Positions 16,244 to 24,319 of a DNA stretch of 64,000 bases are shown piece by piece (position 1 is the stretch's first letter; each line of letters begins with the position of its first letter). Under the pieces are notes generated by a model. That model saw nothing but the letters and a program-made list of their open reading frames with translations. It did no database searches and was not told the origin of the DNA. Location: contig JAFTQG010000034.1 in assembly GCA_017462915.1 (NCBI GenBank), positions 1 to 64,000 of the forward strand, given 5' to 3'. The stretch comes from Prevotella sp. (GTDB taxonomy: Bacteria > Bacteroidota > Bacteroidia > Bacteroidales > Bacteroidaceae). The position numbers and the translations under genes were made by a program.

Positions 16244-18091
16244 ATGCGTAAAATAGAACTGCTGGCACCTGCCAAGAATCTTGAATGCGGCATCGCGGCG
16301 ATAGACCACGGTGCCGATGCCGTGTACATAGGGGCACGGAACTTCGGCGCGAGACATGCCGCCGGAAACTCCACAGATGACATCCGCGCCCTCTGCCTGT
16401 ACGCTCGCCAGTTTGGTGTAAAGGTCTATGCCACAGTGAATACCGTAATATACGACCACGAGCTTGACGAGGCGGTGCGTCTTGTCAAGGATCTTGCGGA
16501 GGCTGGCGTGGACGCTGTCCTCGTGCAGGATATGGGACTGTTTGCTGAAGTAAGGGATATGGGGCTGAAAGTGGAGTGGCACGCCTCGACGCAGACAGAC
16601 AACAGGACGGTGGAAAAGGTGAGGTGGCTCCACGGACTGGGCTTCTCCCATGTGGTGCTGGCACGCGAACTGACCGCCGAGGAGATAGCGGAGATACACC
16701 GTGAGGTGCCAGATGTCGAGCTGGAGGTCTTTGCACACGGCGCGTTATGTGTCAGTTTCTCTGGGCAATGCTATGCCTCGCAACAGTGTTTCAAGCGCTC
16801 TGCCAACCGTGGCGAGTGCGCACAGATGTGCCGCATGAAATACAGCGTCATGGATGCCGACGGCAATGAGGTGGCGCCTCCTGCCTACTATCTGTCGCTG
16901 AAAGACCAGTGCCAGATTGATAACCTTGAGAAAATCATCGAAGCCGGTGCCTGCTCGCTGAAGATTGAGGGCCGTCTGAAGGATGTGGCGTACGTAAAGA
17001 ATGTCATCGCGGCATACAGCAAAAGGCTTGACAGCATAGTGGAGAAAAGCGGAGGACGATACCGCAGGGCGTCATGGGGCAGGACAGAACTGGCTTTCAC
17101 GCCTGATTTGAAGAAGACTTTCTGCCGCGGATACACAGATTATTTCCTCAACGGACGGCACGCGGATATTGCATCCATACGCACTCCGAAGGCTATCGGC
17201 GAATATGTCGGCAAGGTAAAGGAGATACGCCGTGGCAGACAGATGTCTTTCAATGTGTCAAGTCTTTGCTCTTTTGCCAATGGCGACGGCCTTTGCTACA
17301 TCGACCGGGAGGGCAATATGAAGGGTTTCCGCGTCAACAGGGCGGAGGGAAACAGGCTGTTTCCCCTCCAGATGCCTGACGATCTGAAACAGGGAACGAT
17401 GCTGTACAGGAACCAGGACCAGGCGTTTGACCGCCTTTTGGCCGGCAAGACGGCAGTGAGGAGCATCGCTGTAAGGATGTCTCTGGTCTTGAACGGCAAC
17501 ACATTGGAGCTTGATATCAAGGGCGTAAATGCTCCTGTGCACGGTTCCGCCGTGCTCGTCCTCGGCAAGATACACCAGGCGCAGAAGCCTCAGATGGACT
17601 TAATCCTCAGGCAACTGACGAAACTTGGCGGCACTGTATATCGCTGCGAGGAGATTTCCGTTGCACCGGAGCTGGACGGTGTATTCATCCCTTCAAGCCT
17701 TTTGGCAAGCCTCAGAAGACAGGCGACGGAGAATATCGTCACCACTGCGCGCCGTAACGTCACCGCCATAACGGAAAAGAGGCATCCTGTGCCTTCTGAT
17801 TCTTATCACAGAAGGTTCGGACACCTCTACAATATCGCGAACGAAAAAGCACGGCTGTTCTATGAGGCACAGGGACTTGAGACTCGGGAGAAGGCCTTTG
17901 AACTGGGGAATGACGGCCAGTTGCTCATGCAGTGCCGTCACTGCATCCGCTATACTCTCGGCTATTGTGTCAAGCATGGTGGCCGTCGCCCTGAATGGAA
18001 AGAGCCGTTGACACTGCGTCTCACAGACGGAAGGGAATTCACGCTGGAGTTTGACTGCAAGAACTGCCAGATGAATGTGCTCGGGAAATAG
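16244..18091 (+). CDS. U32-family peptidase-like protein (RlhA/YegQ-type)
   Basis: A 615-residue protein with the U32 signature FAHGALCVSFSGQCYAS (about 165-182), followed by SANRGECAQMCR with the cysteines expected for the iron-sulfur site. The N-terminal TIM-barrel part begins IELLAPAKNLECGIAAIDHGADAVYIG. A C-terminal extension (to 615) with a second cysteine cluster (MQCRHCIRY; FDCKNCQMNV) resembles the long members such as E. coli RlhA, which makes 5-hydroxycytidine in 23S rRNA. RNA hydroxylation is therefore a plausible role, but the family has several functions. Confidence 0.85.
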   Translation: MRKIELLAPAKNLECGIAAIDHGADAVYIGARNFGARHAAGNSTDDIRALCLYARQFGVKVYATVNTVIYDHELDEAVRLVKDLAEAGVDAVLVQDMGLFAEVRDMGLKVEWHASTQTDNRTVEKVRWLHGLGFSHVVLARELTAEEIAEIHREVPDVELEVFAHGALCVSFSGQCYASQQCFKRSANRGECAQMCRMKYSVMDADGNEVAPPAYYLSLKDQCQIDNLEKIIEAGACSLKIEGRLKDVAYVKNVIAAYSKRLDSIVEKSGGRYRRASWGRTELAFTPDLKKTFCRGYTDYFLNGRHADIASIRTPKAIGEYVGKVKEIRRGRQMSFNVSSLCSFANGDGLCYIDREGNMKGFRVNRAEGNRLFPLQMPDDLKQGTMLYRNQDQAFDRLLAGKTAVRSIAVRMSLVLNGNTLELDIKGVNAPVHGSAVLVLGKIHQAQKPQMDLILRQLTKLGGTVYRCEEISVAPELDGVFIPSSLLASLRRQATENIVTTARRNVTAITEKRHPVPSDSYHRRFGHLYNIANEKARLFYEAQGLETREKAFELGNDGQLLMQCRHCIRYTLGYCVKHGGRRPEWKEPLTLRLTDGREFTLEFDCKNCQMNVLGK

Positions 18092-18098
18092 GCTTCGG

Positions 18099-18230
18099 GA
18101 ATTGGAGACCATAGCTTTAGGGGCAGGAAACAATAGGATTCCGACTCGAAAACTATGTCTTTCCGACTGGAAAACTATATCTTTACAACTGGAAAACAAG
18201 GCTTTTACAATTAAAGGACAAGACCTCGGC
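18099..18230. repeat. 22-bp-period array with GGAAAAC cores (array 4)
   Basis: About six imperfect units begin at 18099, 18121, 18143, 18165, 18187 and 18209; the best ones read GACTGGAAAACTATATCTTT. The period is exactly 22 bp, as in the GGTGACC arrays, and several units share the CTTTTACA tail of those arrays. The array starts 8 bp after the stop of the U32 gene. Confidence 0.75.
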
Positions 18231-18253
18231 AAGGCCTTTACATAACTACTCGC

Positions 18254-19321
18254 ATGAGAAAAAGGACAAACATATTCCTCTGCTTTGCACTCTACGCACT
18301 GCTTTCCACGCTCTGCTCCTGCTACAACGACAAGAGCAAGACGCATGATGCCCTTGCCGATACGGATACAAGCCTGTCGTCTGACTCCAATGCCCTTATA
18401 CGTCGGCAAGACTCACTGACATTCACAAGCCAGCATCACTACACCAACAACTACAATTTCATTGTCGACGAAGACTCTCTTGTGCTCTTTGTACAGCAGC
18501 CGGAAGAGATTGTATCACGTAAGGAAATGCAGGAGACGGAATGGCAAGTGACACAGCAGCCGTCGGACTCCATCATAGTCTACCGCGGCGAAAGGCTTGT
18601 CGTGGCGGACATACGTATCCTTCCGCAGGACACAACAGACTCTGTCTGGGTGCAGTTGGCAAGGGATCAGCAGACATTCGGCTGGACTCACGAGACAAGA
18701 CTGTTGCCGGCGGTGGTGCCAGACGACCCGATATCGCAGTTCATAAGCATCTTTTCCGATACGCATCTGCTGTGGATGCTCATCGTTGTCGGGACGATGG
18801 CGGTGGTCTACACTCTGCGTCTGATAAACAAAAAAGGGGCGAGGATAGTACATTACAACGATATTCCGTCGTTCTACCCTACCGCCCTGGTGCTCACAGT
18901 GTCGTTCGCTGCGTCGATGTATGCCTCCATACAGATGTTCGCACCTGAGATGTGGCGGCATTTCTACTACCATCCGACACTCAATCCCTTTGCCGTTCCG
19001 CCGCTTCTCGGACTGTTTCTGGCTCTCGTATGGATGTTGCCGATCGTCTGCGTGGCTACCGTGGACGATGTACGCCGACATCTTCCGTTTGAAGATGCCG
19101 TGCTGTATCTCTTCGGACTCGCCGCAGTCTGCATGGTAGACTATATCGTATTCTCCATCTTCACCTTATATTATATAGGATATCTGCTGCTCATCCTCTA
19201 CGCATTCTTCGCCATAAGGAGTTTCCACAGTTGCCGACGACTGGAGTATTACTGCGGAAAATGCGGAAAAGCAATACACCATAAGGGCAAATGTCCTCAC
19301 TGCGGAGCAATGAATGTCTAA
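18254..19321 (+). CDS. Zinc-ribbon membrane lipoprotein of unknown function
   Basis: A 355-residue protein. The signal sequence ends in a lipobox-like STLCSC (Cys about 23). A soluble region (about 30-165), probably with an SH3-like fold (GERLVVADIRIL; DSVWVQLARDQQTFGW), precedes four to five membrane segments (about 175-330). The C-terminus is a zinc ribbon with two CxxC pairs (YYCGKCGKAIHHKGKCPHCG). I do not recognise the exact family. It follows array 4 and precedes galM by 114 bp of C/A-rich repeat. Confidence 0.75.
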   Translation: MRKRTNIFLCFALYALLSTLCSCYNDKSKTHDALADTDTSLSSDSNALIRRQDSLTFTSQHHYTNNYNFIVDEDSLVLFVQQPEEIVSRKEMQETEWQVTQQPSDSIIVYRGERLVVADIRILPQDTTDSVWVQLARDQQTFGWTHETRLLPAVVPDDPISQFISIFSDTHLLWMLIVVGTMAVVYTLRLINKKGARIVHYNDIPSFYPTALVLTVSFAASMYASIQMFAPEMWRHFYYHPTLNPFAVPPLLGLFLALVWMLPIVCVATVDDVRRHLPFEDAVLYLFGLAAVCMVDYIVFSIFTLYYIGYLLLILYAFFAIRSFHSCRRLEYYCGKCGKAIHHKGKCPHCGAMNV

Positions 19322-19324
19322 TGC

Positions 19325-19432
19325 CAAAAGCCCGCAACCAATAACCCCAAACCCACAACCTACAACCCAAAACCAGCTACCCCCATAACCCCAAACCCAC
19401 AACCTACAACCAAAAACCCCAAAAAACATAAC
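19325..19432. repeat. C/A-rich low-complexity repeat
   Basis: Two copies of a segment reading AACCCCAAACCCACAACCTA (at about 19343 and 19388) with intervening ACCC-rich units fill the whole gap between the zinc-ribbon gene and galM. It is the complementary-strand type of the T/G-rich repeats seen at 20481, 50807 and 52504. Confidence 0.7.
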
Positions 19433-19435
19433 CCT

Positions 19436-20479
19436 ATGAAAAGACTACTCACTCTATTTTCATTCCTATGCGTAATCCTTTGCCTCATAAAGGCTGAGGA
19501 GATGAAGTCCATAAGCCTACGAAACGGCAAGATGGAGATGACCGTCATCAGTTACGGAGCACGCATACAGTCTCTCAAATACCGTGGGACGGATGTCGTC
19601 CTCGGCTTCGATACCCTCTCACACTACCGTGATATAAAGCAGAATTTCGGTGCTGTGGTAGGGCGTTATATCGGGCGTATCCTCTCGGGACATCTGAATA
19701 TCGACGGCAAGGAGTATCAGTTGCAGACCGGTTCCAACGGGGATTGCTCGCACGGAGGCACGCCGAGCTTCTCGCAACGGCAATGGAATATCGTGAGAAG
19801 CGACAGGAAATCCATGACTTTGAGATATGTCTCCCCGGACGGCGAGAACGGTTTTCCCGGCGAACTGACACTTGATGTCACATATACCCTGCTCCGCGAC
19901 GCCCTGAAAATAGACTATACGGCAACGACAACAAAGCCTACCGCTCTGAATCCCTCCAACCATAGTTTCTTCAACCTTACCGGAGACCTCGGCAAGGACA
20001 TACTTGACGAGACGCTATGGATGGATGCCGACAGCATTGCGCTATATGATTCCAACAAAAGAGTGACAGGATTCATGGACTGTGTCGAGGGCTCTCCGTT
20101 TGATTTCCGTGTACCTACAGCAATAGGAAAACGCATAGACACAGAGAATGACCAGCTGAAAGTGACGGGAGGATATGACCATTGCTACCGTTTGCGCAAT
20201 GACGGCGACCTCTCAAAGCCTGTCGCCCGCCTGACGGATAACAACACCGGGCTGTACATGGAGGTTTACACCACAGAACCTGCCGTGCAGATATACACCG
20301 CAAACGGTCATCGCGGCAACATCATAGGCAAGGACGGCAAGGCTTATGTACGCAGAAATGCCATCTGTTTCGAGACCATGCACTTCCCTGACTCTCCCAA
20401 CAAGCCGCAATGGCCGTCGACAATACTGCGCCCGGGAGAGACCTTTCATAGCACGACAATATACAGATTCGGAAAATAG
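19436..20479 (+). CDS. galM: Aldose 1-epimerase (mutarotase), secreted
   Basis: A 347-residue GalM-family enzyme that interconverts alpha and beta anomers of galactose and glucose. Motifs: VVGRYIGRILSG, SNGDCSHGG (first catalytic His), LNPSNHSFFNLTGD (second His region, about 176-190) and the Glu-bearing C-terminal FETMHFPDSPN (about 310). The N-terminus is a signal peptide (LLTLFSFLCVILCLIKAEE), so it probably acts in the periplasm, as is common for Bacteroidetes mutarotases. Convergent with yihY; T/G repeats lie between them. Confidence 0.9.
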   Translation: MKRLLTLFSFLCVILCLIKAEEMKSISLRNGKMEMTVISYGARIQSLKYRGTDVVLGFDTLSHYRDIKQNFGAVVGRYIGRILSGHLNIDGKEYQLQTGSNGDCSHGGTPSFSQRQWNIVRSDRKSMTLRYVSPDGENGFPGELTLDVTYTLLRDALKIDYTATTTKPTALNPSNHSFFNLTGDLGKDILDETLWMDADSIALYDSNKRVTGFMDCVEGSPFDFRVPTAIGKRIDTENDQLKVTGGYDHCYRLRNDGDLSKPVARLTDNNTGLYMEVYTTEPAVQIYTANGHRGNIIGKDGKAYVRRNAICFETMHFPDSPNKPQWPSTILRPGETFHSTTIYRFGK

Positions 20480-20480
20480 G

Positions 20481-20555
20481 GGTTGGTGGTTTGGTGGTTT
20501 AGGCGTTTGGTGGTTTAGTGGTTTAGTTATTTGGTCGTTTGGTGGTTTTTGCTTT
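20481..20555. repeat. T/G-rich 8-bp-period array
   Basis: Units of the type GGTTTGGT, GGTTTAGG, CGTTTGGT and GGTTTAGT follow in register for about nine copies directly after the galM stop. It is followed by GATAGCCGAAATAGCCTGG-type repeats (20572-20605) that recur at 51278. Confidence 0.7.
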
Positions 20556-20650
20556 TTGCTTGGTGCAAGAGGATAGCCGAAATAGCCTGGATAGCCAAAA
20601 TAGTAGTCTTAGGCTTGAAAACCCAAGACCGTACAACAGGGAAAAGCCTC

Positions 20651-21886
20651 CTACAGCTCATAAAGCTTCACGCTGCTCTGCTCGTGAAGATAGTCGCGCC
20701 TCATGGAAAGCACACGCTGCCACTTATGGGAAGAGAAATCAGGCGCGACATCGAGCGTATACGGATGCAGGCTTTCAAGACGTGAAAGAAGCAGGCCCAC
20801 AGTAAGATTCTCCACCGATTCGGCAGGGACGAACGTCACGTCACTGTCATCCTTGTCATTGCCTACCTGCTGTAGCATGCGCGCCTGCTGCAAGTCATAC
20901 ACCAGTTCGGCAAGAACACGCATAGGCACTCTCACCTCTTTCTTTATCTCCAGCAGAGTAAGCGGACGCCTACCGTCCTTGAAACGTCGGCAGATCTTCG
21001 CCATAACCATGATGGAAAGCATGACGCGGTGCTTCTGCGACAGTTCGCCGACGTCTGTACGAGTGCGGAAATCCTCAAGATTCTGGTTGGTATACGCCAG
21101 TTCGGCACCGATAAGGACTATCGTCCATGTAAACTGCAGCCAAAGCATGAACAGCGGAAGGGCTGCAAACGAACCGTAGATGGCATTGTAACTCGACACC
21201 CACAACTGGGAGTTGACATAGAAATATTGCAGGAGCTGCATCGCCACGGCGGCGAAAAACGCCGGCAACACGGCACACCGCCAGCGGACATGGGTATTGG
21301 GCATGAAGACATACAGCACGGAAATGATGCATGTCAGAAGGAGAAGCGGAAGGATATCCATGCCTATTTTCATCAGCGAACCTATCACAAACATCTCGTT
21401 CACGATAGACGACACAGAGGCTATCCACAGCGTGACGCCCGACATGACTATTATCATGATGGGCAGGATGAAGAACATCGCCAGATAATCAGTGAACGTG
21501 CGTGTCAGCGAGCGTTGGGATTTCACTCCCCAGATGTCGTTGAACGCGACCTCGATGTTCATCGTCAGCATGATAATCGTATAGAGCATGAACAAAAGAC
21601 CGATACCGAAGACGACACCGCTCTTGGTGTTCACGAGATAGGAATTGACAAAACCTATGATTACCTCCGCCACCTGAGGCTGGCCGTCAAGCGTAGAACG
21701 GAACCACGACTCTATGTATTTGTTGTAGCCGAAGCCTCTTGCCACAGCAAATATCACGGCGACGACGGGCACTATGGCGAGGAGAGTGGAATACGTCAGC
21801 AGCGAGGCGGCATTCATCACACGCTTTGTGGTGAAGTCCTCCCAAAGGGCTTTTGATATCCGTCGTATGCTTTCCTTGTTTACCAT
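20651..21886 (-). CDS. YihY/BrkB-family inner-membrane protein
   Basis: A 411-residue protein. An N-terminal membrane domain with about six helices carries the YihY-family stretches MNAASLLTYSTLLAIVPVVAV (residues about 20-40), AFNDIWGVKSQRS and YNAIYGSFAALPLFMLWLQFTW (about 245-265). A cytoplasmic C-terminal region of about 130 residues (from about 280) includes a winged-helix-like segment. The family was once called ribonuclease BN but is now considered a membrane protein of uncertain, possibly transport, function. Copy C of the MITE lies immediately upstream of its start. Confidence 0.88.
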   Translation of the reverse strand: MVNKESIRRISKALWEDFTTKRVMNAASLLTYSTLLAIVPVVAVIFAVARGFGYNKYIESWFRSTLDGQPQVAEVIIGFVNSYLVNTKSGVVFGIGLLFMLYTIIMLTMNIEVAFNDIWGVKSQRSLTRTFTDYLAMFFILPIMIIVMSGVTLWIASVSSIVNEMFVIGSLMKIGMDILPLLLLTCIISVLYVFMPNTHVRWRCAVLPAFFAAVAMQLLQYFYVNSQLWVSSYNAIYGSFAALPLFMLWLQFTWTIVLIGAELAYTNQNLEDFRTRTDVGELSQKHRVMLSIMVMAKICRRFKDGRRPLTLLEIKKEVRVPMRVLAELVYDLQQARMLQQVGNDKDDSDVTFVPAESVENLTVGLLLSRLESLHPYTLDVAPDFSSHKWQRVLSMRRDYLHEQSSVKLYEL

Positions 21887-21890
21887 AGTA

Positions 21891-22090
21891 TAAGTAAGTC
21901 AACAAAATTAAACGATACTGTATGCAATAAAGTAAGCTTAAAAATCTTGTATGTATAAACCTTGTTCTTTTTGGCTGTTTTTGCCTTGTCACTCAGTCAC
22001 ATAGCCCGCCATGCTCCTTCGTTCCAAGACGGAAACATCTCAAAAACAACTACGTTTTATACTATACATTAATTTTGTTGACTTACTTAT
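21891..22090. mobile_element. MITE-like repeat family 1, copy C
   Basis: A 200-bp element with near-perfect 20-bp terminal inverted repeats (TAAGTAAGTCAACAAAATTA / complement at 22071-22090) and the core CATAGCCCGCCATGC. Same orientation as copy A. It separates yihY from the RNase P RNA terminator and codes for nothing. Confidence 0.85.
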
Positions 22091-22107
22091 AATAGAGGGC
22101 GATAGGT

Positions 22108-22128
22108 GAAAAGGCGCAACGGCCTTTC
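22108..22128 (-). terminator. Terminator after RNase P RNA
   Basis: On the minus strand GAAAGGCC-loop-GCGCCTTTTC forms a short hairpin with a T-rich end about 45 nt past the 3' end of rnpB. A second small hairpin (CTCCG/CGGAG) precedes it. Confidence 0.5.
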
Positions 22129-22171
22129 TGCTTTCTCCGTCCGTCACATGCGGAGAAAAAGGGAAAAAGAG

Positions 22172-22553
22172 AACAGAGTTCCTGTAAGCCGGGTTCTGTA
22201 CTTGCCAGCAGTAACACGATGTCACGACGGCCAGTGCTTGTCATTTATCTATCATGCCGGTCACCCGACACGTCTTCCTTGCGGTGTAGCGTTTTACCCT
22301 CTGCCTCGGACGAGCAGCCCTCAGACGGCAGTTTACATAAACTTGCAGCTCCCAAGACGCACAGCCACGATGTCACCACCGCGCTGGTGAGCCCTTACCT
22401 CACCTTCTCACCCTTACCGGCAGGCCGGCGGTTGTTTTCTTCTGCGTTACTCAGCCATCACTGACTGCTTGTATTTTCGCAAGTGGGATGCTCTGCGCTG
22501 CCCGGACTTTCCTCTCGCGGCACACGCCGCCAGCGACAAGCCGGAACTCTGTT
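22172..22553 (-). ncRNA. rnpB: RNase P RNA (class A type)
   Basis: Catalytic RNA of RNase P, which matures tRNA 5' ends. On the minus strand the conserved 5' segment GAGGAAAGTCCGGGC lies near 22516-22502 and the conserved 3' segment ACAGAACCCGGCTTA near 22200-22186. The ends pair as P1: AACAGAGTTCC at the 5' end with GGAACTCTGTT at the 3' end. The length of about 382 nt is normal. The open frames across it are not genes. Confidence 0.93.
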
Positions 22554-22559
22554 ATCATT

Positions 22560-22568
22560 GCAAAGTCC
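22560..22568 (-). promoter_or_regulatory. -7 element of rnpB
   Basis: On the minus strand GGACTTTGC resembles the -7 box (conserved TTTGC part) and ends 7 nt before the predicted 5' end of the RNA, exactly where a -7 element should be. The first base pair of the consensus is not TA. Confidence 0.45.
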
Positions 22569-22606
22569 TGACAGCCGGCATCTGTCCGGCAGTCAGGACA
22601 CTATTA

Positions 22607-22993
22607 TCATTTCTTCGTTTCTGTCATGTCACCTTCTATATAAAGGCGCACGACCTCAGGAGTACCGTTGGTACGCACGGTGATTGTCTTCTTGAAATGT
22701 CCCGGGAATCTCCCTGCACCGTTGTACACGATTTTCAGTTCGCCCTTTTCTCCAGGCAAGACAGGAGTCTTTGTGTATGTCGGAGCTGTACATCCGCAGC
22801 TTGCCACAGCCTGATTGATGACCAGCGGCTTGTCGCCTGCATTGGTGAATGTGAAGACGCAGCTCTGCTTTGCGTTAGCCTCCGAGAACTGGCCGAAGTT
22901 GTGTACGGTCTTCTCGAACTTTATCTGAGCCTGTGCCGATGCCGTCATCACGCAGACAAGCATCATGAGGAGTGTAAAGAATATCTTTTTCAT
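22607..22993 (-). CDS. DUF1573 domain protein, exported
   Basis: A 128-residue protein with a signal peptide (MKKIFFTLLMMLVCVMTASAQ) and one DUF1573 immunoglobulin-like domain: KTVHNFGQF (about 28-36), CVFTFTNAGDKPLVI, ASCGCTAP (about 66-73), PGEKGELKIVYN and GHFKKTITVRTNG. The ASCGCT motif is characteristic. These small periplasmic or surface proteins are abundant in Bacteroidetes and have no assigned function. It lies 28 bp downstream of rpoD on the same strand. Confidence 0.9.
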   Translation of the reverse strand: MKKIFFTLLMMLVCVMTASAQAQIKFEKTVHNFGQFSEANAKQSCVFTFTNAGDKPLVINQAVASCGCTAPTYTKTPVLPGEKGELKIVYNGAGRFPGHFKKTITVRTNGTPEVVRLYIEGDMTETKK

Positions 22994-23021
22994 AATTTCC
23001 CGGTGTCTTGTTTTCAGTTTC

Positions 23022-23894
23022 CTAACCTAAGTATTTCATGAGTATCTTCGCATTACCGCTCTCACGGAGCTTGGCGATAGACTTCTCGCGTATCTGGCGG
23101 ACACGCTCACGGGTGAGACCGAGCTGGTCGCCGATTTCCTCAAGTCCCTTCTCGTGGCATCCTATGCCGTAGCACTCGCGGATAATGGTTATCTCGCGGT
23201 CCTTGAGCACTTTAGAGAGCACATTATTCAGCTCCATCGCCATAGACTCATGGTCTACATTGCGGTCGGTACGGGAGTCGTCGCCCGAAGCCATGACATC
23301 GAGCATACAGTTGTCCTCGCCGTCCTGGAAAGGGGCGTCGATACTCACATGATGTCCGTCGGCCATAAGGCTCTGTCCGATCTTCTCCTCGTCGATGTTC
23401 GTGGCGGCGGCAAGCTCGGAGACAGACGGATGGCGCTGGTTCTCCTGCTCGAACTTGTTGATTTCGTGGTTTATCTTGTTAAGCGAGCCCACCTGATTCA
23501 GCGGCAGACGCACGATACGGCTCTGCTCGGCGATAGCCTGCAGGATAGACTGGCGTATCCACCACACGGCGTAGGAGATGAACTTGAAGCCGCGGGTCTC
23601 GTCAAACTTCTGCGCAGCCTTTATCAGTCCGATGTTTCCCTCGTCGATAAGGTCGGTGAGAGTAAGTCCCTGATGCTGATACTGCTTTGCCACAGAGACC
23701 ACGAAACGGAGATTTGCCGTCACGAGCTTCTCCTTCGCACGCTCTCCAGCCGGTCCTCCCTTCCTGATTTTCTGTGCCAGTTCTATTTCCTCGTCGATAG
23801 AGATAAGCGGGGCTCTGCCAATCTCCACGAGATACTTGTCGAGAGCCTCACTGGAACGATTGGTAATACTTTTCTGAATCTTTAATTGTCTCAT
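23022..23894 (-). CDS. rpoD: Primary RNA polymerase sigma factor (short Bacteroidetes type)
   Basis: A 290-residue sigma-70 that recognises the TTG/TAnnTTTG promoters seen throughout this window. Region 1.2 is DKYLVEIGRAPLISIDEE (about 18-35). Region 2 contains ANLRFVVSVAKQYQHQG and FKFISYAVWWIRQSI (about 75-135), region 3 follows, and region 4 has the helix-turn-helix EIGDQLGLTRERVRQIREKS (about 253-272). Region 1.1 and the long insertion of E. coli RpoD are absent, as is usual in this phylum. The start is confirmed by the conserved N-terminal MRQLKIQKSIT. Confidence 0.95.
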   Translation of the reverse strand: MRQLKIQKSITNRSSEALDKYLVEIGRAPLISIDEEIELAQKIRKGGPAGERAKEKLVTANLRFVVSVAKQYQHQGLTLTDLIDEGNIGLIKAAQKFDETRGFKFISYAVWWIRQSILQAIAEQSRIVRLPLNQVGSLNKINHEINKFEQENQRHPSVSELAAATNIDEEKIGQSLMADGHHVSIDAPFQDGEDNCMLDVMASGDDSRTDRNVDHESMAMELNNVLSKVLKDREITIIRECYGIGCHEKGLEEIGDQLGLTRERVRQIREKSIAKLRESGNAKILMKYLG

Positions 23895-23954
23895 CCTGTA
23901 ACTTTTTACTTTATTAAATACGCGTATGCGGACATATAAGGTACTAAAACCTTA

Positions 23955-23962
23955 CAAAATTA
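23955..23962 (-). promoter_or_regulatory. Probable -7 element of rpoD
   Basis: TAATTTTG on the minus strand fits TAnnTTTG and is about 60 bp upstream of the rpoD ATG. No TTG at the usual distance is seen. The rest of the 425-bp gap 23895-24319 is AT-rich spacer plus array 3, with no gene. Confidence 0.4.
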
Positions 23963-24165
23963 CATAAAATAACCCATATATCTGTATTTTATTGCCCCAT
24001 GTTTTGAATAATTAACATAATATTCTGCCGTCCGCCTGTCACGGATTGCTGGAAAAGGCAACGTGAAACGACCTGCCATACCCTTTATATAAGTTCGACA
24101 AACGATTTGGGATGAAGACTTACACCGTGCGGTTTCAGCCGTCAGAGGCTGTCAGCTCATAAAAC

Positions 24166-24246
24166 AAAAGGTGACCCTTCACCGTGTAAAGGGTCACCAT
24201 CGGGAAGACAGAAGGTGACCTTTCACAGGGCGAAAGGTCACCTTTT
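24166..24246. repeat. 22-bp-period array with GGT(G/C)ACC cores (array 3)
   Basis: Cores at 24170, 24192, 24214 and 24236 keep an exact 22-bp period and alternate in orientation, as in array 1. It lies about 75 bp past the stop codon of the BACON lipoprotein gene (minus strand). Confidence 0.85.
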
Positions 24247-24319
24247 TCAACACGTTGCAGTACAGCGCGTTACGCGATATTCCGCGAAGCGTCCGCCCGC
24301 TGTCGGCCAATATGTTCTC

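Noticed and set aside
21029..21856. 275-codon plus-strand frame
   Set aside because: Antisense to the yihY gene; His/Arg-rich shadow composition.
22469..23041. 190-codon frame over rnpB and the DUF1573 gene
   Set aside because: It overlaps RNase P RNA and a well-supported minus-strand gene.
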